DNA of 64,000 nucleotides from Narthecium ossifragum. Lineage: Eukaryota > Streptophyta > Magnoliopsida > Dioscoreales > Nartheciaceae. How positions within the stretch are numbered: position 1 is the stretch's first letter; every line of letters starts with the position of its first letter. This document shows positions 12,601 to 23,085 of this stretch, in pieces. A program made the translations under genes and the position numbers. The notes under the pieces are model-generated. The model was not told the DNA's origin and searched no databases. It was given only the letters and a program-made list of their open reading frames with translations. The stretch spans positions 16,010,290 to 16,074,289 of the forward strand of contig OY986965.1 of assembly GCA_963920575.1 (NCBI GenBank). The letters run 5' to 3'.

Positions 12601-14508
12601 ATGTCCACAAGCTCCCATTTCGAACTCTGCACCCAATTCATGCCAAAGAATTGCCAAAAAATTGAGGTTAAACTGTTCACAGAAAATGGCTTCAAAGCAA
12701 TATAACTATTAACTAAGCTATAAACAAGCACTCTGCAAGCTGATATCATGGTTTTAGTACACAACAGCAGTTAACTAGTGGGCTCACTAAATTAGCATTC
12801 AAATTGGTCTTCTAAGACGAGTAATTCCAAGCTTTTCTAGGAAGCTTCCAGTGAAAATTTCAGCTTGGTGAAATTGGATTTGAACTGGTTTTTCTTAGAC
12901 AAACTCAAGTCACTTGGTGGCAACCAATCTCGCATTAGGAAATTTTGAATTTATGATACGCCAGCCAAGGAAATTTAAAAAGTCATTACACGTTGTGTAT
13001 GTACTGCAAATAAATGATGAAACAAGGAAGCAGCTCCACAAAATTCTTACATTTGTGTTCCAGTTTATACGCGCATGCTTGCCTGAAACCTCTGAGTCCT
13101 TGAGTACCAAATCGCATGGAGGAACCCTTCCAAGGATTAATGGAAGCTTCGAAGCGTTAGTTGATTGTCGCAAGCAGCAAATCCCACGAGAAGGACCAGC
13201 TATGACATCCAAGGTCAAGCTGCTTCCTGCACTTCTAACAATAAGATAGGATGACATGACTTACATAATCAGCAAGAATGCGGAAACAACAGCAAGTAGT
13301 TGGAGGGAAAGAAGAATACGTAGAGATGCAGAATCCTTGACAACAAAAGCTCGATTTCCAGGATCATCACTGGTGAATTCCACATCATAGGTAGCGGAAT
13401 CTTTTCTAGCATGTTTTATGTTCTCAAATGGCCAACTCGACAATGCCGGACGCTTGAGTGTTTGGCCAACTAGTACATCTTCTGAAATATCGGATTCTAT
13501 ATCCAATACCAAACTGCCTCCTGAGCATTATAGGAATATTAGATTGCGAATGCTATTTAGTGAACAGAAGATTAAAAGCTGAAGAACAAAATATATTACC
13601 CTGATGCACTTGAAAATCGGACAACTGAGCCCTCTTCTTATTTAGAACACCGGATTGTCGGACAGAACTGCTATTTCCAACAGTTTGACTACTAGATACC
13701 TCAAAAAAGTCTCTATCAACTAAATCCTCCGAAAAAAGAGGTCTCTCTATGTCAGCCTGCAAAGGAAACGATCATGATAACGCACACATTATTAGTCTAC
13801 TTAGGGAACAAAATGGGCATATTCTTTTAGTATCATTCACAAGAGGCAGTGAAAAGATTTGAACTTAATTATAAGTGATCATACAGCTACTTCCATGATT
13901 TCAAGAACAGTGAATCATGTTAATGAGGTGAAACCGATTGCTCTATTCACAAAATAAATGTTACAAGGCGCTATTACGATCAAATAAAAAAAACGAAGAC
14001 CTGAATCGTCCATGTTATCAAGTTTAGAACCAATTGGACATCCTCTACTCGAGAAAAAGAAACAAAAAAGCACAGCAATTAGCAAAGACAGAACCACGAA
14101 ATAAACCACAGCTGAAAAAGATCAAATGTGCATGTCCAAGACTAAAGATTACGGATCTTTCAGCTGCAACCAATCAATAATTTAACGAAACAAGAAACCG
14201 ATACCATCAGTAGTCTCGATAACAAATCAAAAGATGCAATCAGGGCCTCGAATCTTCTACAAGAAGCAATGCCGAAGCATACGCAAAGAAAACCAGCGCC
14301 CCGTCGAGATCACGAGAGATCCCATTCGGGGATCAAACCAAAGAAAGATAGGGACGGAGAGGGAGAGTACCTGATTACTGGCGGAGGAGGATGGGAGGGA
14401 GGAGGGGGAAGGGGAGGGGAAGGAGAAGAGGAGGCGCCAGGGACGGCATGCGACGAGGAAGAGGACGAGGAGGAGGAGGAGCATGAGGAGGAGGAGGCTG
14501 GCGGCCAT
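648..14508 (-). CDS. KAPP: Kinase-associated protein phosphatase (membrane anchor + FHA + PP2C), 13 exons
   Basis: Exons, 5' to 3' on the minus strand: 14508-14371, 13756-13600, 13520-13320, 13226-13051, 12626-12468, 11386-11243, 11180-11119, 6318-6183, 4772-4678, 1389-1274, 1166-1037, 951-897, 812-648. All introns are GT-AG and the phases join into 577 codons, close to the ~580 aa of Arabidopsis KAPP. Residues 4-20 are a Leu-rich membrane anchor followed by CRPWR. The FHA domain (about 167-277) shows LGR, SEVSGKH and NGTLLN. The PP2C domain (about 293-560) shows MED (E311, D312), FDGHGG (D333), NLGDSA (D417), TEDHR, SDGLWD (D506) and DN (D554), so the metal-binding acids are present. In the family, FHA binds phosphorylated receptor-like kinases at the plasma membrane and the phosphatase attenuates them. 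The start is the ATG just before the anchor; an in-frame upstream ATG at 14625 would add 39 residues. The exon 3 donor (13319) is the least certain junction. Confidence 0.95.
2660..3427. mobile_element. Nested GGTACCGG-rich element inside the Pack-MULE
   Basis: Flanked by CTCACCACCA on both sides (2650-2659 and 3428-3437), with short inverted ends (TGGATT on the left, AATCCATG on the right). Subterminal regions 2686-2755 and 3257-3415 are dense in inverted CCGGTA/TACCGG motifs. The middle is purine-rich on the plus strand (2757-2935) and pyrimidine-rich further right (3090-3250). No transposase is seen. The 9-10 bp duplication suggests a Mutator-like non-autonomous element. Confidence 0.5.
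3586..3960 (-). pseudogene. Captured fragment of a CHX-type cation/H+ antiporter gene (C-terminal cytosolic domain)
   Basis: The minus-strand reading frame inside the Pack-MULE contains, in order, AFESYEQHAG, LTAIAPYSTMHQDVC, DKRIALIVLRFHKQQ, FVNEQVLANAACSVAILVDRG. This is the order and spacing of the hydrophilic C-terminal domain of plant CHX (CPA2) K+/H+ antiporters. About 100 codons are recognisable; the membrane domain is absent and the sequence after VDRG no longer matches. The frame itself is open from 4011 to 3586, as in a fairly recent capture. It is opposite to the plus strand of the window but in the same sense as KAPP, so it is transcribed in the KAPP pre-mRNA. Independent function is unlikely. 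Confidence 0.8.
5608..6116. mobile_element. MITE-like element in KAPP intron 8
   Basis: Ends are inverted: TAGGTGTGAGCA at 5608 and TGCTCACCCCTA ending at 6116. The body is built from repeats of a TTCGGTTCGGTT-like motif in both orientations (5650-5705, 5825-5850, 6085-6100). There is no ORF. I could not identify a clean target duplication. Confidence 0.6.
7187..7340. repeat. Direct repeat, ~75 bp, two copies
   Basis: 7187-7256 and 7267-7340 both run from CCTA(G/A)ATATGACCTACCCC through GAAGGGTCTGTCAT and TTGTAACAATAA to CAGGTAGCAAACA. It lies within KAPP intron 7. Confidence 0.8.
7708..7830. repeat. 42-bp tandem repeat, three copies
   Basis: Units begin at 7708, 7750 and 7792, each containing GAGAAAGAGCTACAAAGCTT. 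The inner AAGCTTT/AAAGCTT gives each unit a small dyad. Located in KAPP intron 7. Confidence 0.85.
8260..8542. mobile_element. MITE, Harbinger-like (~280 bp)
   Basis: Terminal inverted repeats GCCCCTGTTTGGT...GGGGATAGG on the left and CCTATCCCC...ACCAAACAGCCTC on the right, with TGA directly outside both ends. The interior is rich in ATCCCC/GGGGAT. CTGTTTGG ends with a 3-bp duplication resemble PIF/Harbinger MITEs. No coding capacity. Confidence 0.65.
8576..9956 (+). mobile_element. Solo LTR (1.38 kb) in KAPP intron 7
   Basis: Begins TGTCAGGGCC and ends CCCGGTGACA (TGTCA...TGACA), with a perfect 5-bp duplication GTAAC at 8571-8575 and 9957-9961. Internal promoter-like features are CTATATAAGG at about 9461 and AATAAAGG at about 9700, so the LTR reads on the plus strand, antisense to KAPP. 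There is no internal retrotransposon sequence, so this is a solo LTR left by LTR-LTR recombination. The ORFs inside it are not genes. Confidence 0.9.
9962..11118. other. Remaining part of KAPP intron 7
   Basis: AT-rich intronic sequence between the solo LTR and exon 7. I see no exon, repeat or transposon end here. Confidence 0.5.
11387..12467. other. KAPP intron 5, unremarkable
   Basis: AT-rich intron between exons 5 and 6, bounded by GTGAGT (donor, reading down from 12467) and a T-rich tract ending in CAG just upstream of 11386. No inserted element is recognised. Confidence 0.5.
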
Positions 14509-14669
14509 GTCCACGTCGATGGCGATGTCCCCCAATGGCGTAGGGGTAGGGGTGGTGGAGTCCTGGAGAAGAGGAGGACGCGGTGGTGGAGAGAGAAGCG
14601 CGCTTTGAAAGGGCCGCCCCACCATCGCTTCTTCCTCCTTGGCAGCAGCAGTTTGATTCTTAAAGTTTA
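14509..14669 (-). promoter_or_regulatory. KAPP 5' UTR and proximal promoter
   Basis: On the minus strand this is a pyrimidine-rich leader upstream of the ATG at 14508. No TATA box is obvious. A candidate Mutator-type terminal repeat starts at about 14670, so native promoter sequence may be only about 160 bp long before transposon DNA begins. Confidence 0.4.
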
Positions 14670-15903
14670 GGGAGATTTGTCAATAATATCCGATGAGATA
14701 CCAATTTGTTCTCCGAGATATAAATTTGGGGTAATCATCCTTATACAGAGAAGATGTTCTAAATTAACCTTCCGTTATTAGTTTTATATGCACTACAGAT
14801 TTTGATACGTGCCATGCAGAGAATTTTTTTTTATAGTACCCATTATACCTTCATAGTAAAATCTTCATAGTATCCCTGTTTAATAATCCAATAAGCTTAA
14901 TGAGATAATTATCTTCTACTAAAGTACAACACATTCCTTTCTCAAGTATTAATCGTCTCCTACCTCTAGCCATGTCCTGTTTCTTCAGTACCTTTAGCCC
15001 CGAAAAGCCTCCATCTCCCTCACCTTCATATCTTCGTATACCTCACACCCCCACCTCTCACTGCCTCGACTTCCTTATTGCCTGCATTGTGTTAAACTTG
15101 TGCTCTTCTACCGTACAACTTGTCCTCACAAACTCTCCTACGTCTCATTTCCTATGGAGCAGTATCTGGCGAAAGATGGGTCCAGAGAACATCTCCTTCG
15201 ACCAGTCCCACGAAATGCCGCCGCCAAAGGTACTTGTTTTCCTCGCTTTGTTGTTGTTGATGGGTACAAGTTTTCCCCATTTTTGCTGTTTGAAATAACA
15301 AGAATTAAGGATCAAGCTGATGACATAGACCAGTGCATATTTGATTCTTCTTCCTAACAGCTATGTCGAAATGGTCATATATTTTCCTTATCTGATGTTG
15401 CTTATAATGTGCGCATGCACCGATATTTTTCTGCGCATGTACTGATATGTTTGTGCAAGAAATCATTGCTATTGAAACTGCTAACTTTACCCCTTTTCGT
15501 CACACGACAAGGGGTACAGGTAGGGGGGCATCAGCATATATGTGATTGCATCATATATTTTCCTATTCATCATGTTACTTATAATTTACGAATGTACCTT
15601 TTTTTGTGTGCATGTTCATTTGTTATTTTGTGATCCACGTATACCCAGGGAAGAAGTAAGGGTTCAAAACTGCTATCTTACCCCCTGTCATCACTTGACA
15701 TGGGTTGCGAGTACAGCGCATCGTGGAAGATTGTGCTTGCACCAAACCTTTGCTCAACTTTTACCTCTAGTCCCAATTAGTAGCAACACTAGAAAGGGCA
15801 TAAATAATTGTAAAGTGTGCATCCAATCTAATCCATCCTATATAGCCATTGTAAGAACCTGATTCAGTGACTATTACTTAATACCTTTTGTACCTACTGT
15901 GCA
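14670..15903. other. Non-coding 5' part of the Mutator-like element
   Basis: Candidate terminal repeat followed by low-coding sequence. Open frames at 14972-15357 have no recognisable domain. An ACTGTGCAG splice-acceptor-like site precedes the first transposase-like codons at about 15904. Confidence 0.35.
15375..15711. repeat. Diverged direct duplication, ~176 bp offset
   Basis: TCATATATTTTCC...CTTATAAT at 15375 recurs at 15551. Both copies continue to an ACTGCTA(A/T)CTTACCCC-type segment followed by a short dyad around GTCACACGAC or GTCATCACTTGAC. Confidence 0.7.
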
Positions 15904-15935
15904 GGAAGATGCGTCCACTGCTGGTAGTAGTGTTG

Positions 15936-16221
15936 TGATACGGTTCGAAATCCAGCTCCACTTGGGCTAGACCAACCCTCACCCAATTCTTGGGCAGGGC
16001 ACACATGTGGGGTAGGCCCAGGAGGGACCCACACAGGTTAGGCCCCACCTCCTAGGAGGACCCGCCCTTGGACCAGGGCCCAGGCCAAAGCCAGCCATAA
16101 GGAATCCTATTCCTAGCTGGTTACTTCCTAAGTTGGTTCTTAGTTGATTTTCTAGTTTGAGTTCAGTTTGTACTTAGTTAGTTTCTATTTAATTGAGTCC
16201 TAGTTTTTGTTGAGTCAAGTC
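15936..16221 (+). repeat. Family C 5' LTR, truncated
   Basis: Matches 26252-26545 of the 3' LTR with scattered substitutions and diverges abruptly after TGAGTCAAGTC at 16221. Confidence 0.85.
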
Positions 16222-16439
16222 CTAGCTAGTTTCTATTTAACGGTTGATTTCCGTATTATCGCCGTTTTGTCGGTTTTCGACCATTTTGACCTAAATAGGA
16301 GATTTAACCATCAAAATCGTGTTTTCTTCGCACCATTGGCTTCCCCATCGTTGATTACGCATGTTTGCAAAGTTTCATCAACTTCCAACATGATTTGATC
16401 TTTCAAATCCAATAAATTGGATTTCCGACACTGTTTTGA

Positions 16440-19400
16440 TGAACCTATCACCCTTAAAGAAATTTCGTCCCGAAATTCAAGGGTAGGGCCGGAAAAGAAG
16501 AACCAACTAGTCCTAGTGACACGAACGCCCACACAAAGGAAACTGCCTGCTGGGTCAAACGGTCGGGGAAACTACTGGCACCTGTGATCCCCTCGGTCCC
16601 ACGTCAAGCTCTCTGCACTACCACGCCTCTACCTGATCATCACCAACAGTATTGATTTGCCTCTCAGCACCTGATCCCGTATGTTCAGAATCTGCGCTGG
16701 CTGCTCTATGTAGGCGACGTCCTCCTCGACTACGATATCGTCGTGTTTGATCACGTAGGACGGATATGGAATGTACTTCCTCAACACCGAACATGTGGCG
16801 GTAGTACACGCAACTGACAAGTGCGTAAATAGAGCCGATTTGTAAGCAAACCCTCTGCTGCCAACTGCGAACTCTAACGGCTGTCACCTCTGATCTGATC
16901 TGCACTGATCTCTCTACCCCAAAAGGTGCAATGCCGGTGTTGAGCTGTCAACTGCGGAAGTAGGCAAACCCAGCTAGGAGGATGTGCTCTCGTCGTTTGA
17001 CGTCTGTATCAACAGTGCGTGCTCTAAGCACATCACCATGGATCTGAATGGTCCTCTCTGACCGTCTGTCCATCTGTGTTGCGAGATGTTGTGCCGAAAG
17101 TCAACAAAATGCTCGTGCGCTCCTAAGAGCTGTGCCAGAATCTGTCTGTGATCCTGGAATCATGGCCTGAGGTGATGGAAGTTGAAGCATCATGCAATCT
17201 AATCACCTCTCTGACAAGCGGACTGCTATGTGGCACACATACTCATCTCATATGGTATATGTGCTGACCTGACCTCTGCATATGGTCTCTGGATCTGACC
17301 TCTGAATCTGATCCTGAATCTGATCTCTGCACCTGATCCTGAATCTGATCTCTGGACCTGATCTCTGTATCTGATCTCTGCACCTGATCCTGAATCTGAT
17401 CTCGGTACCTTATCTCTATATCTGATCTCTGCACCTGATCCTGAATCTAATCTCTGTACCTTATCTCTGTATCTGGTGCCAACCAAGTTGATGATGAAAT
17501 CCACGATATGTCTCCATGCCTCCTGAATGAACAGCAACAAAAAAGGAGTGAACCTCATATAGGATGTCCTCGTGCAACTCTGGATTTGCTACTCCACCTC
17601 TGAGGTACGATCAACTGTCTACTAATGCTGTCAGGAATCTCTGTAGGCTCGGCGTCGTCGTCGCTCCACGTCATCATGGCTCTGGTGTAGACTCTCGGAG
17701 TAGGGTTGCCTCGGCCTCCACCTCGTCTGGTCTCTGGTCTCTGCCAACTCTGACTGATCCTTTGCGCGAAGGAACCTTCAGGAACACTTTGTCAGGAACT
17801 GAAAACTCCAAAGATAATCGCCTCTGACCTGAGTAGCTCTCTCGTCTGCTCTGTGCTGATCTCCCTGAGGACTGTCTGACGACGTCTGGGATGGTGGATG
17901 ATGCCTCAACAACCTCGGTTGAGCAATCGGATGAACGACACGAACTGCCGTGCTACACCTAGAATGACACTGCATCCGTCTGGACTGATGGCTGCTGGAA
18001 TAGGCAAACTCTGGCAGTGGGACGTACTCTACTTAGCTGCCTCCTGCAACCTAGTGATGACGTCCGCCATGGGGTGCTTCCGCTCCCACTCTGACACTGG
18101 AAGGGGTTGCAATGGATCCATCGGATCTGCAACACTGCTAACGAAGCACAACCTACGGTCTGCTGATGTTGTCCAGCTCTTAGTCACGTGCTCGGTACCA
18201 ACCGCAGCACGGATCTCCACGAGCTCTGGATATCTACCCTGGGTCTATATCACTCTAGTTGGGAGAGCTGGGATGCTGCAAACACCGAAGGGGAAGTCAT
18301 ATGGAACCTGATCCTCGAAACCCGATCCAACTGACTGTCTGTCTATCTCCGATGAGCTGACAAATCCACCAAATCTGCTCTAGCCTCTCTAACAACGTGT
18401 GGTTTCTATCACCCTTAAAGGCACTGACGCAGTAACTTTAAGGCAAGAACTCAGGTCTCCTGGTCGCTCCGGTCAACAGTCCCTCAGTCTTGGAGATGCT
18501 TCTACTGAATCTCGAATATCGTCTTCAACCTCTGCTGTCGCACATCTGTGTCGAGCCCGGCTGAATTTGATATGCCTACCGCTGAGACTGTCCGTCCGTC
18601 GAAACCTGCCTCTGAAGGCCAAAACCTCGCGCTGGGAGCCAAATAACGCCGATACACCCTCGGCAGCTGCGATGCAAACGCCAAATACCGCTCGTGCTCC
18701 TCTTCAGCTGGTGTAGTTGATGCGAAGGTCAAACTCTGAAGCGGTCGACGAGTCTCTCAACTGCTAGTCCATCATCGTTACACTGCAGCGGGCGCATACT
18801 TTGTGCTGCAACACCGTCTAGCTTCCTGACGCCTATGCATCTATGGAGGGAACCATCCATACTGAGAACCAGAACACACTCTGAGGCAACACACCCGGGC
18901 GAACGAAGTCCTGAGCTACTGACTTGGCCGACTGAGTCCTCAACTCTCCAAATGTTGCTGGCATCCGCATGCAAATTCGCAACACTCAAAACCTCCCAAA
19001 GGAATCTCGATCTCAAACTCGGTGTCCCGCGAAGCGACATCCAGAAAGCTCCTCAGAAAGGACAGTTGCACAAATAACAACAACAACAACACGAGGGGAA
19101 GCTGCTCTTCAGAGCACCCTCGAAAACAACGGGGAGGGAGTTCACCACAAGCCGGTAAACAAACCCCAGCTCTCGACAACCGGAACGTGCGCCAACCAGC
19201 GACCTTCAACGAGAGCAAAACAACGCCGTCAGGTGTACCCACGACACCTTCCCATGGCCAAAGAAGCACAACCTGTTGCGTGGCCAACCGACGCAACCGA
19301 GGAAGTCGTCGAACCCCAACGTGCACCATACGTGGGTGACGGACACCTAGAGGTTCCCAACCTCTAGGAAATGCCCCGACAAGAGCAACCAACCCAAGCT

Positions 19401-20678
19401 CTTTTCCCAATCGGTGGCTACTCTCAAGCCACACCCGACTCCAATCCCAAGCCAACACGGCCGCATGGGAACGAGTCACAGGGGGAAAACCCAGAGCCAC
19501 AAGGAAATCGCAAGCTGCGAGAAGCTCCGAAAGGTGAAGGCTAAAGCCGAAAGCTGAAAGTCGGAGCTGGCGGCTCTGAAACTGGCTGCTGCTGAAGATG
19601 CTCTCTCTCCTCTGGAGTGCACGAACTACTGGCTGGACAACTTGGTATCAGAGCAGGTGGCCCAAGGTACCTGCCCCAACTGAGGGACTAGTCCAATGCT
19701 CTGTCCCACGCCATGCGTCACGGGCGACTGCTCTGCGATAAGCGTCTCGCGCCCCTCGCTACGAGCACCATCGGCGGAAAGGCTACCGGCGGTTAGCACT
19801 CGAGCACCATGTGGAATCCCTCTCAGTATGGTGGTCCATGCTACCTCTCAAAGGACCGCCACAACGCTGCTGCTGTTAGGGCTGTCGCTGATGCTGAAAC
19901 CACTGCCTCTGCCGACGGCCAACCTGCCGTTCCCCAGAAGCAGGAATGACAACCCAGAAACTCACCACGACCACCGGGCAACTGCCCGGTGTCAACCCTC
20001 AAGTCACCTGTCTCAGTAGCTAGCACACAGTCCAGGGTGCACCCTGCTATCGCCCTAGCATACCAAGGCAGATGAACCAGCCAACCCACGTGTCGTCACG
20101 TGGTGCGAGTACCCAGAACCAGAGGAGGGTACCCCCAACTGCACCACCCTCCAAGGGTAGGTGCAGAGAACAGTATGCGAACTGTTCTCAACACACAACC
20201 AACAGTGTCCCTAGTAGCCCCGACAAGCGCCACTACGAATCGCTTCCTGGGAAGGCAAGAAAACAACAGCTTCCCAAGCAAGCGATACTCCAGGATGTCC
20301 CAAACATCCGGGATCCGGGTCACCTCCTTCAATCAGTCCTCTACTGTCGAAGGATCTCCAACATCGCCTCTGGACCACAACGGGTCCACCTCTTGGGATT
20401 CCAAGAGCACAAAGGCAACACACGTCCAATCCCTACTCGCTCGTCTCCAGCACGGGGGGAGACGCTGTCAGGCGAGGGAACGGACAACACCGGTGCGCAT
20501 GCACATCTCCCCCTGAGACGTCATGACGCGACCGGACAGCAACAAAGCACAACAACAGACAGAAAGATAAACACCTCACACGCAAACGCAAACAAATATG
20601 CAAGGATGTTCTAGACCTAGAACTATATCAAACCGCACTCAAAACCTTAACCGCAAGCCTAATCCTATCCCTGGGACC
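16440..20678 (-). pseudogene. Degraded gag-pol of the family F gypsy element
   Basis: Minus-strand similarity is patchy but in the right order. Gag shows DPSTVED...KEVTRIPDVWDI near 20400-20300, equivalent to the gag piece at 59640-59720. The integrase has W-x-x-I-V-D-F-I near 17510, a QHRWTDGQREDHS segment near 17070 that corresponds to HPQTDGQSERT, then YIPYPSYVI and EEDVAYIEQPAQILN (16760-16690), the usual linker before the polyprotein end. EFRDEISLR at about 16460 is the usual frame over the purine tract (AATTTCGGGACGAAATTTC). Stops and frameshifts are everywhere. A short-period minisatellite interrupts the integrase at 17270-17480. Confidence 0.65.
17270..17480. repeat. Minisatellite of CTGATCTCTG/CTGATCCTGAAT units
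   Basis: About a dozen 10-13 bp variants of CTGATCTCTG(C/A)A arranged in a loose higher-order pattern of about 36 bp, inside the integrase remnant. It translates on the minus strand into a repetitive RYRD/SGSGAEI pattern. Confidence 0.8.
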
Positions 20679-20683
20679 AACAG

Positions 20684-23059
20684 TGTCGCACCCCGACCCG
20701 CGAAAGCCCAACCGGGCCGGGCGACGCAAACCGGAACCTACAAAATGCGGAAAACAAAGCTGGCGAGGGTTCCCTTTAACCTATTGGTCTCCCTAACAGT
20801 TCACCAAAGCACCCTCAATTAAAGATACAATAAATAGCAAAACCTCGAACCACAGATTTAAAACTTAAAGTGATTTAATATACAAATCCTCGGAGAGGGG
20901 AAGATCCAAAATACAACATACTCTCGTAGGAGACTAACTAACATAGGGTAAAAGCAGTAAACGATCACCACCTCTCAAATTCCACCAGGCGCCGCCGCAC
21001 CGCCGACCAACTGCCCGGTAGGGGCCACAGAAGAAGAACTGACGCCTGCACATGCAAAACGCAGCCCCGGGTAGGTGTGAGCACTAAGCTCAGTAGGGAT
21101 CTACACTACGACACACAGAAGGAAGAGGGGAACGCAACAGTGTCGCCCTCAAGTAGGACATGGGTGTATACAGGGGTCCCATAACCCCACCGCGTGTCCC
21201 TGAGGCCCAGGGACGGCACTCAGTAACAGGAATAACACTGGCGACACTACAGGTCAGCACAGTGGGACACCGGCTACACCTCAGCATCCGACTCAAGGCC
21301 GACACGACCTCTACAATCATCAAGCCACAAGTGTACCAGTCATCTAGGCCTATCATCGAATCGACTGGACACCACAATTCAAACCGGGTCCAAACAGCCC
21401 AACCCCGGTCCTAGGGCTAAGTCCGAGCTTCCAGCCTCGGGACGGCGACCCAAGGATCACCCACGCCCTAACCAATGCAACTAATGCACACAACAACAAT
21501 GCATGCTATGACATACACAAATAAGAGGCAGAGCATGCAACAGTATGTCAAGCATCATATAGGTCTACTAGATCGCTGCAGCGGTACCACCAACCGCTGC
21601 CAGCCAATCCGCAGAGGGTCCCGGCATTACGACGGTACCACGACCGTCAACCGCGAACTCCTACAACGGGAAGCAACCCCGAAAACCGCTGAAGAACAGT
21701 AAACAATATAATATTATATTCCGAAATATAATATTATCTTCAAACAACCAAAACCACCACTTAGGGGCTAATTGATCCCGTCAATCCGAAGTCCAAACGA
21801 CGTCGAATTCAAGATCCAACTTAGCCACCAGTAGGTGTATATATCAGGATCATTATATCCAAAATTCATAATCATCTAACGGTTGGATTAACGGGAAAAC
21901 GCTAATCAAAATCGTTAATCAAACTAACTTACCCATTAATAGCTGCAACGCAGCCCTCCAGCAAACAATTCATAAGAAATCATAGAAACATCTGAAAATT
22001 ACGAAACAAGGTGGAATGGAAAGCTAACGAATAGATCTACAACTCTTATGTTTATCAAAAGCCACAATTATGTACTCGCCGGCTGAAAAACTCGCCGCAA
22101 GCCGGCTGTTTCTCAAGAACAGCAGAAAACCAGAAATCTGAGACTAATCTTGCATACAACCTACTCAAATCTCAACTGATTAACATGAAACTTAAATCAG
22201 TTATTCTAAAAGGCATAAGGAGTCCAATAAAATAAGGATCAACAAGATCCAACGGCTAGATCTAGAGAAAACTCGAAAAGAACATCAGTAGGTATAACCC
22301 TACCTAGCTGCGCTTTCCTCGGCTGATTCCCCGCGATTTGATCACCAACAAGCCTCCAAACCACTTCAGGGATCTTCCTCTCGTTGTCACGAATCCAACG
22401 AGCGAAAGAACACCCAAAATGATGGTCGGAGGAGGGAGAACGGAGGTGAGGAAGGTTGGCTGCCGGAAAAACAGGGGAAGAGCAACGTCGGGAGAGAAGA
22501 AAAGAGAGAGGAAGAAGAAGGGGGAAGGGGAAGGAGAAAAGGGGGAAAGGGGGAGGGAACAGCCGGGAAAGAGGGGGAAAAGTGAGGGAAGGGGAGGGGA
22601 AGTCTTCCCTCTCTGACAAGAGAGAGTGTCGGCCAACGGCGGCCGTCCTCGCGAAGCAGAAAACCAACCGACTTATGAATGATCGATCCTTCCTTAAGGG
22701 AGGATCGATCCTTCATGACGATTCACAAGGCTTTCTGGCACCACAAGGATCGATCTTCTAGCTATGAAGGATCGATCCTCTTTGTGCTGAAAGCTAAACT
22801 TGGGTAAGAACTCAAGCCCAAGTCCGGATCTTTCGATCCCGGGTCCACCTAGCCATTCTAAACAAACACTAACACATACAAGGCTAGTGTGTGCACACGC
22901 GGGTGTGAAACAAACCAACAAGACACAATTTACCAAATTGCCCTTGGGGTCCAAGAAACAATACGATCCACCGGATCGCGCGCTCGACGCGAAGCAAACC
23001 AACGAGCCACGGACCCGACCCAGCCGGTCGACCTAGGAGTAGAGGAACGGGTCCTCACA
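20684..23059 (-). mobile_element. Solo LTR of family F (2.38 kb)
   Basis: Minus-strand LTR from TGTGAGGACCCG (23059) to GGTGCGACA (20684), with flanking 5-mers AACAG (20679-20683) and TACAG (23060-23064), one mismatch. It sits about 5 bp past the primer-binding site of another family-F copy; removing it rejoins sequence collinear with 59193-59290. It contains a purine-rich tract (22430-22610) and four GATCGATC sites (22679-22785). Confidence 0.8.
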
Positions 23060-23064
23060 TACAG

Positions 23065-23085
23065 CCTGCTCTGATACCAAATTGT
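23065..23085 (-). other. Primer-binding site for initiator tRNA-Met
   Basis: The minus strand reads TTTGGTATCAGAGCAGGC directly after ...GTGTGACA, as in the plus-strand copy at 59193. Complementarity to the tRNA-Met 3' end (TGGTATCAGAGC) is standard for plant LTR elements. Confidence 0.8.

Noticed and set aside
13227..13260. Alternative 30-nt intron between KAPP exons 3 and 4 (GTAAGT...TTAG)
   Set aside because: Too short for a plant intron. The donor at 13319 with acceptor before 13226 gives a 93-nt intron in the right phase.
14972..15357. Candidate small secreted or membrane protein upstream of KAPP
   Set aside because: Two overlapping frames with no conserved motif, inside the probable Mutator-like 5' region; no splice or promoter support.
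18399..20614. Many plus-strand ORFs of 100-180 codons
   Set aside because: The region reads as degraded gag-pol on the minus strand; plus-strand frames are GC-rich shadows without domains.
23065..23085. tRNA-like sequence (TGGTATCAGAGC)
   Set aside because: It also occurs at 19642, 46064 and 59195, next to LTR ends: a retrotransposon primer-binding site of about 18 nt, with no cloverleaf around it.
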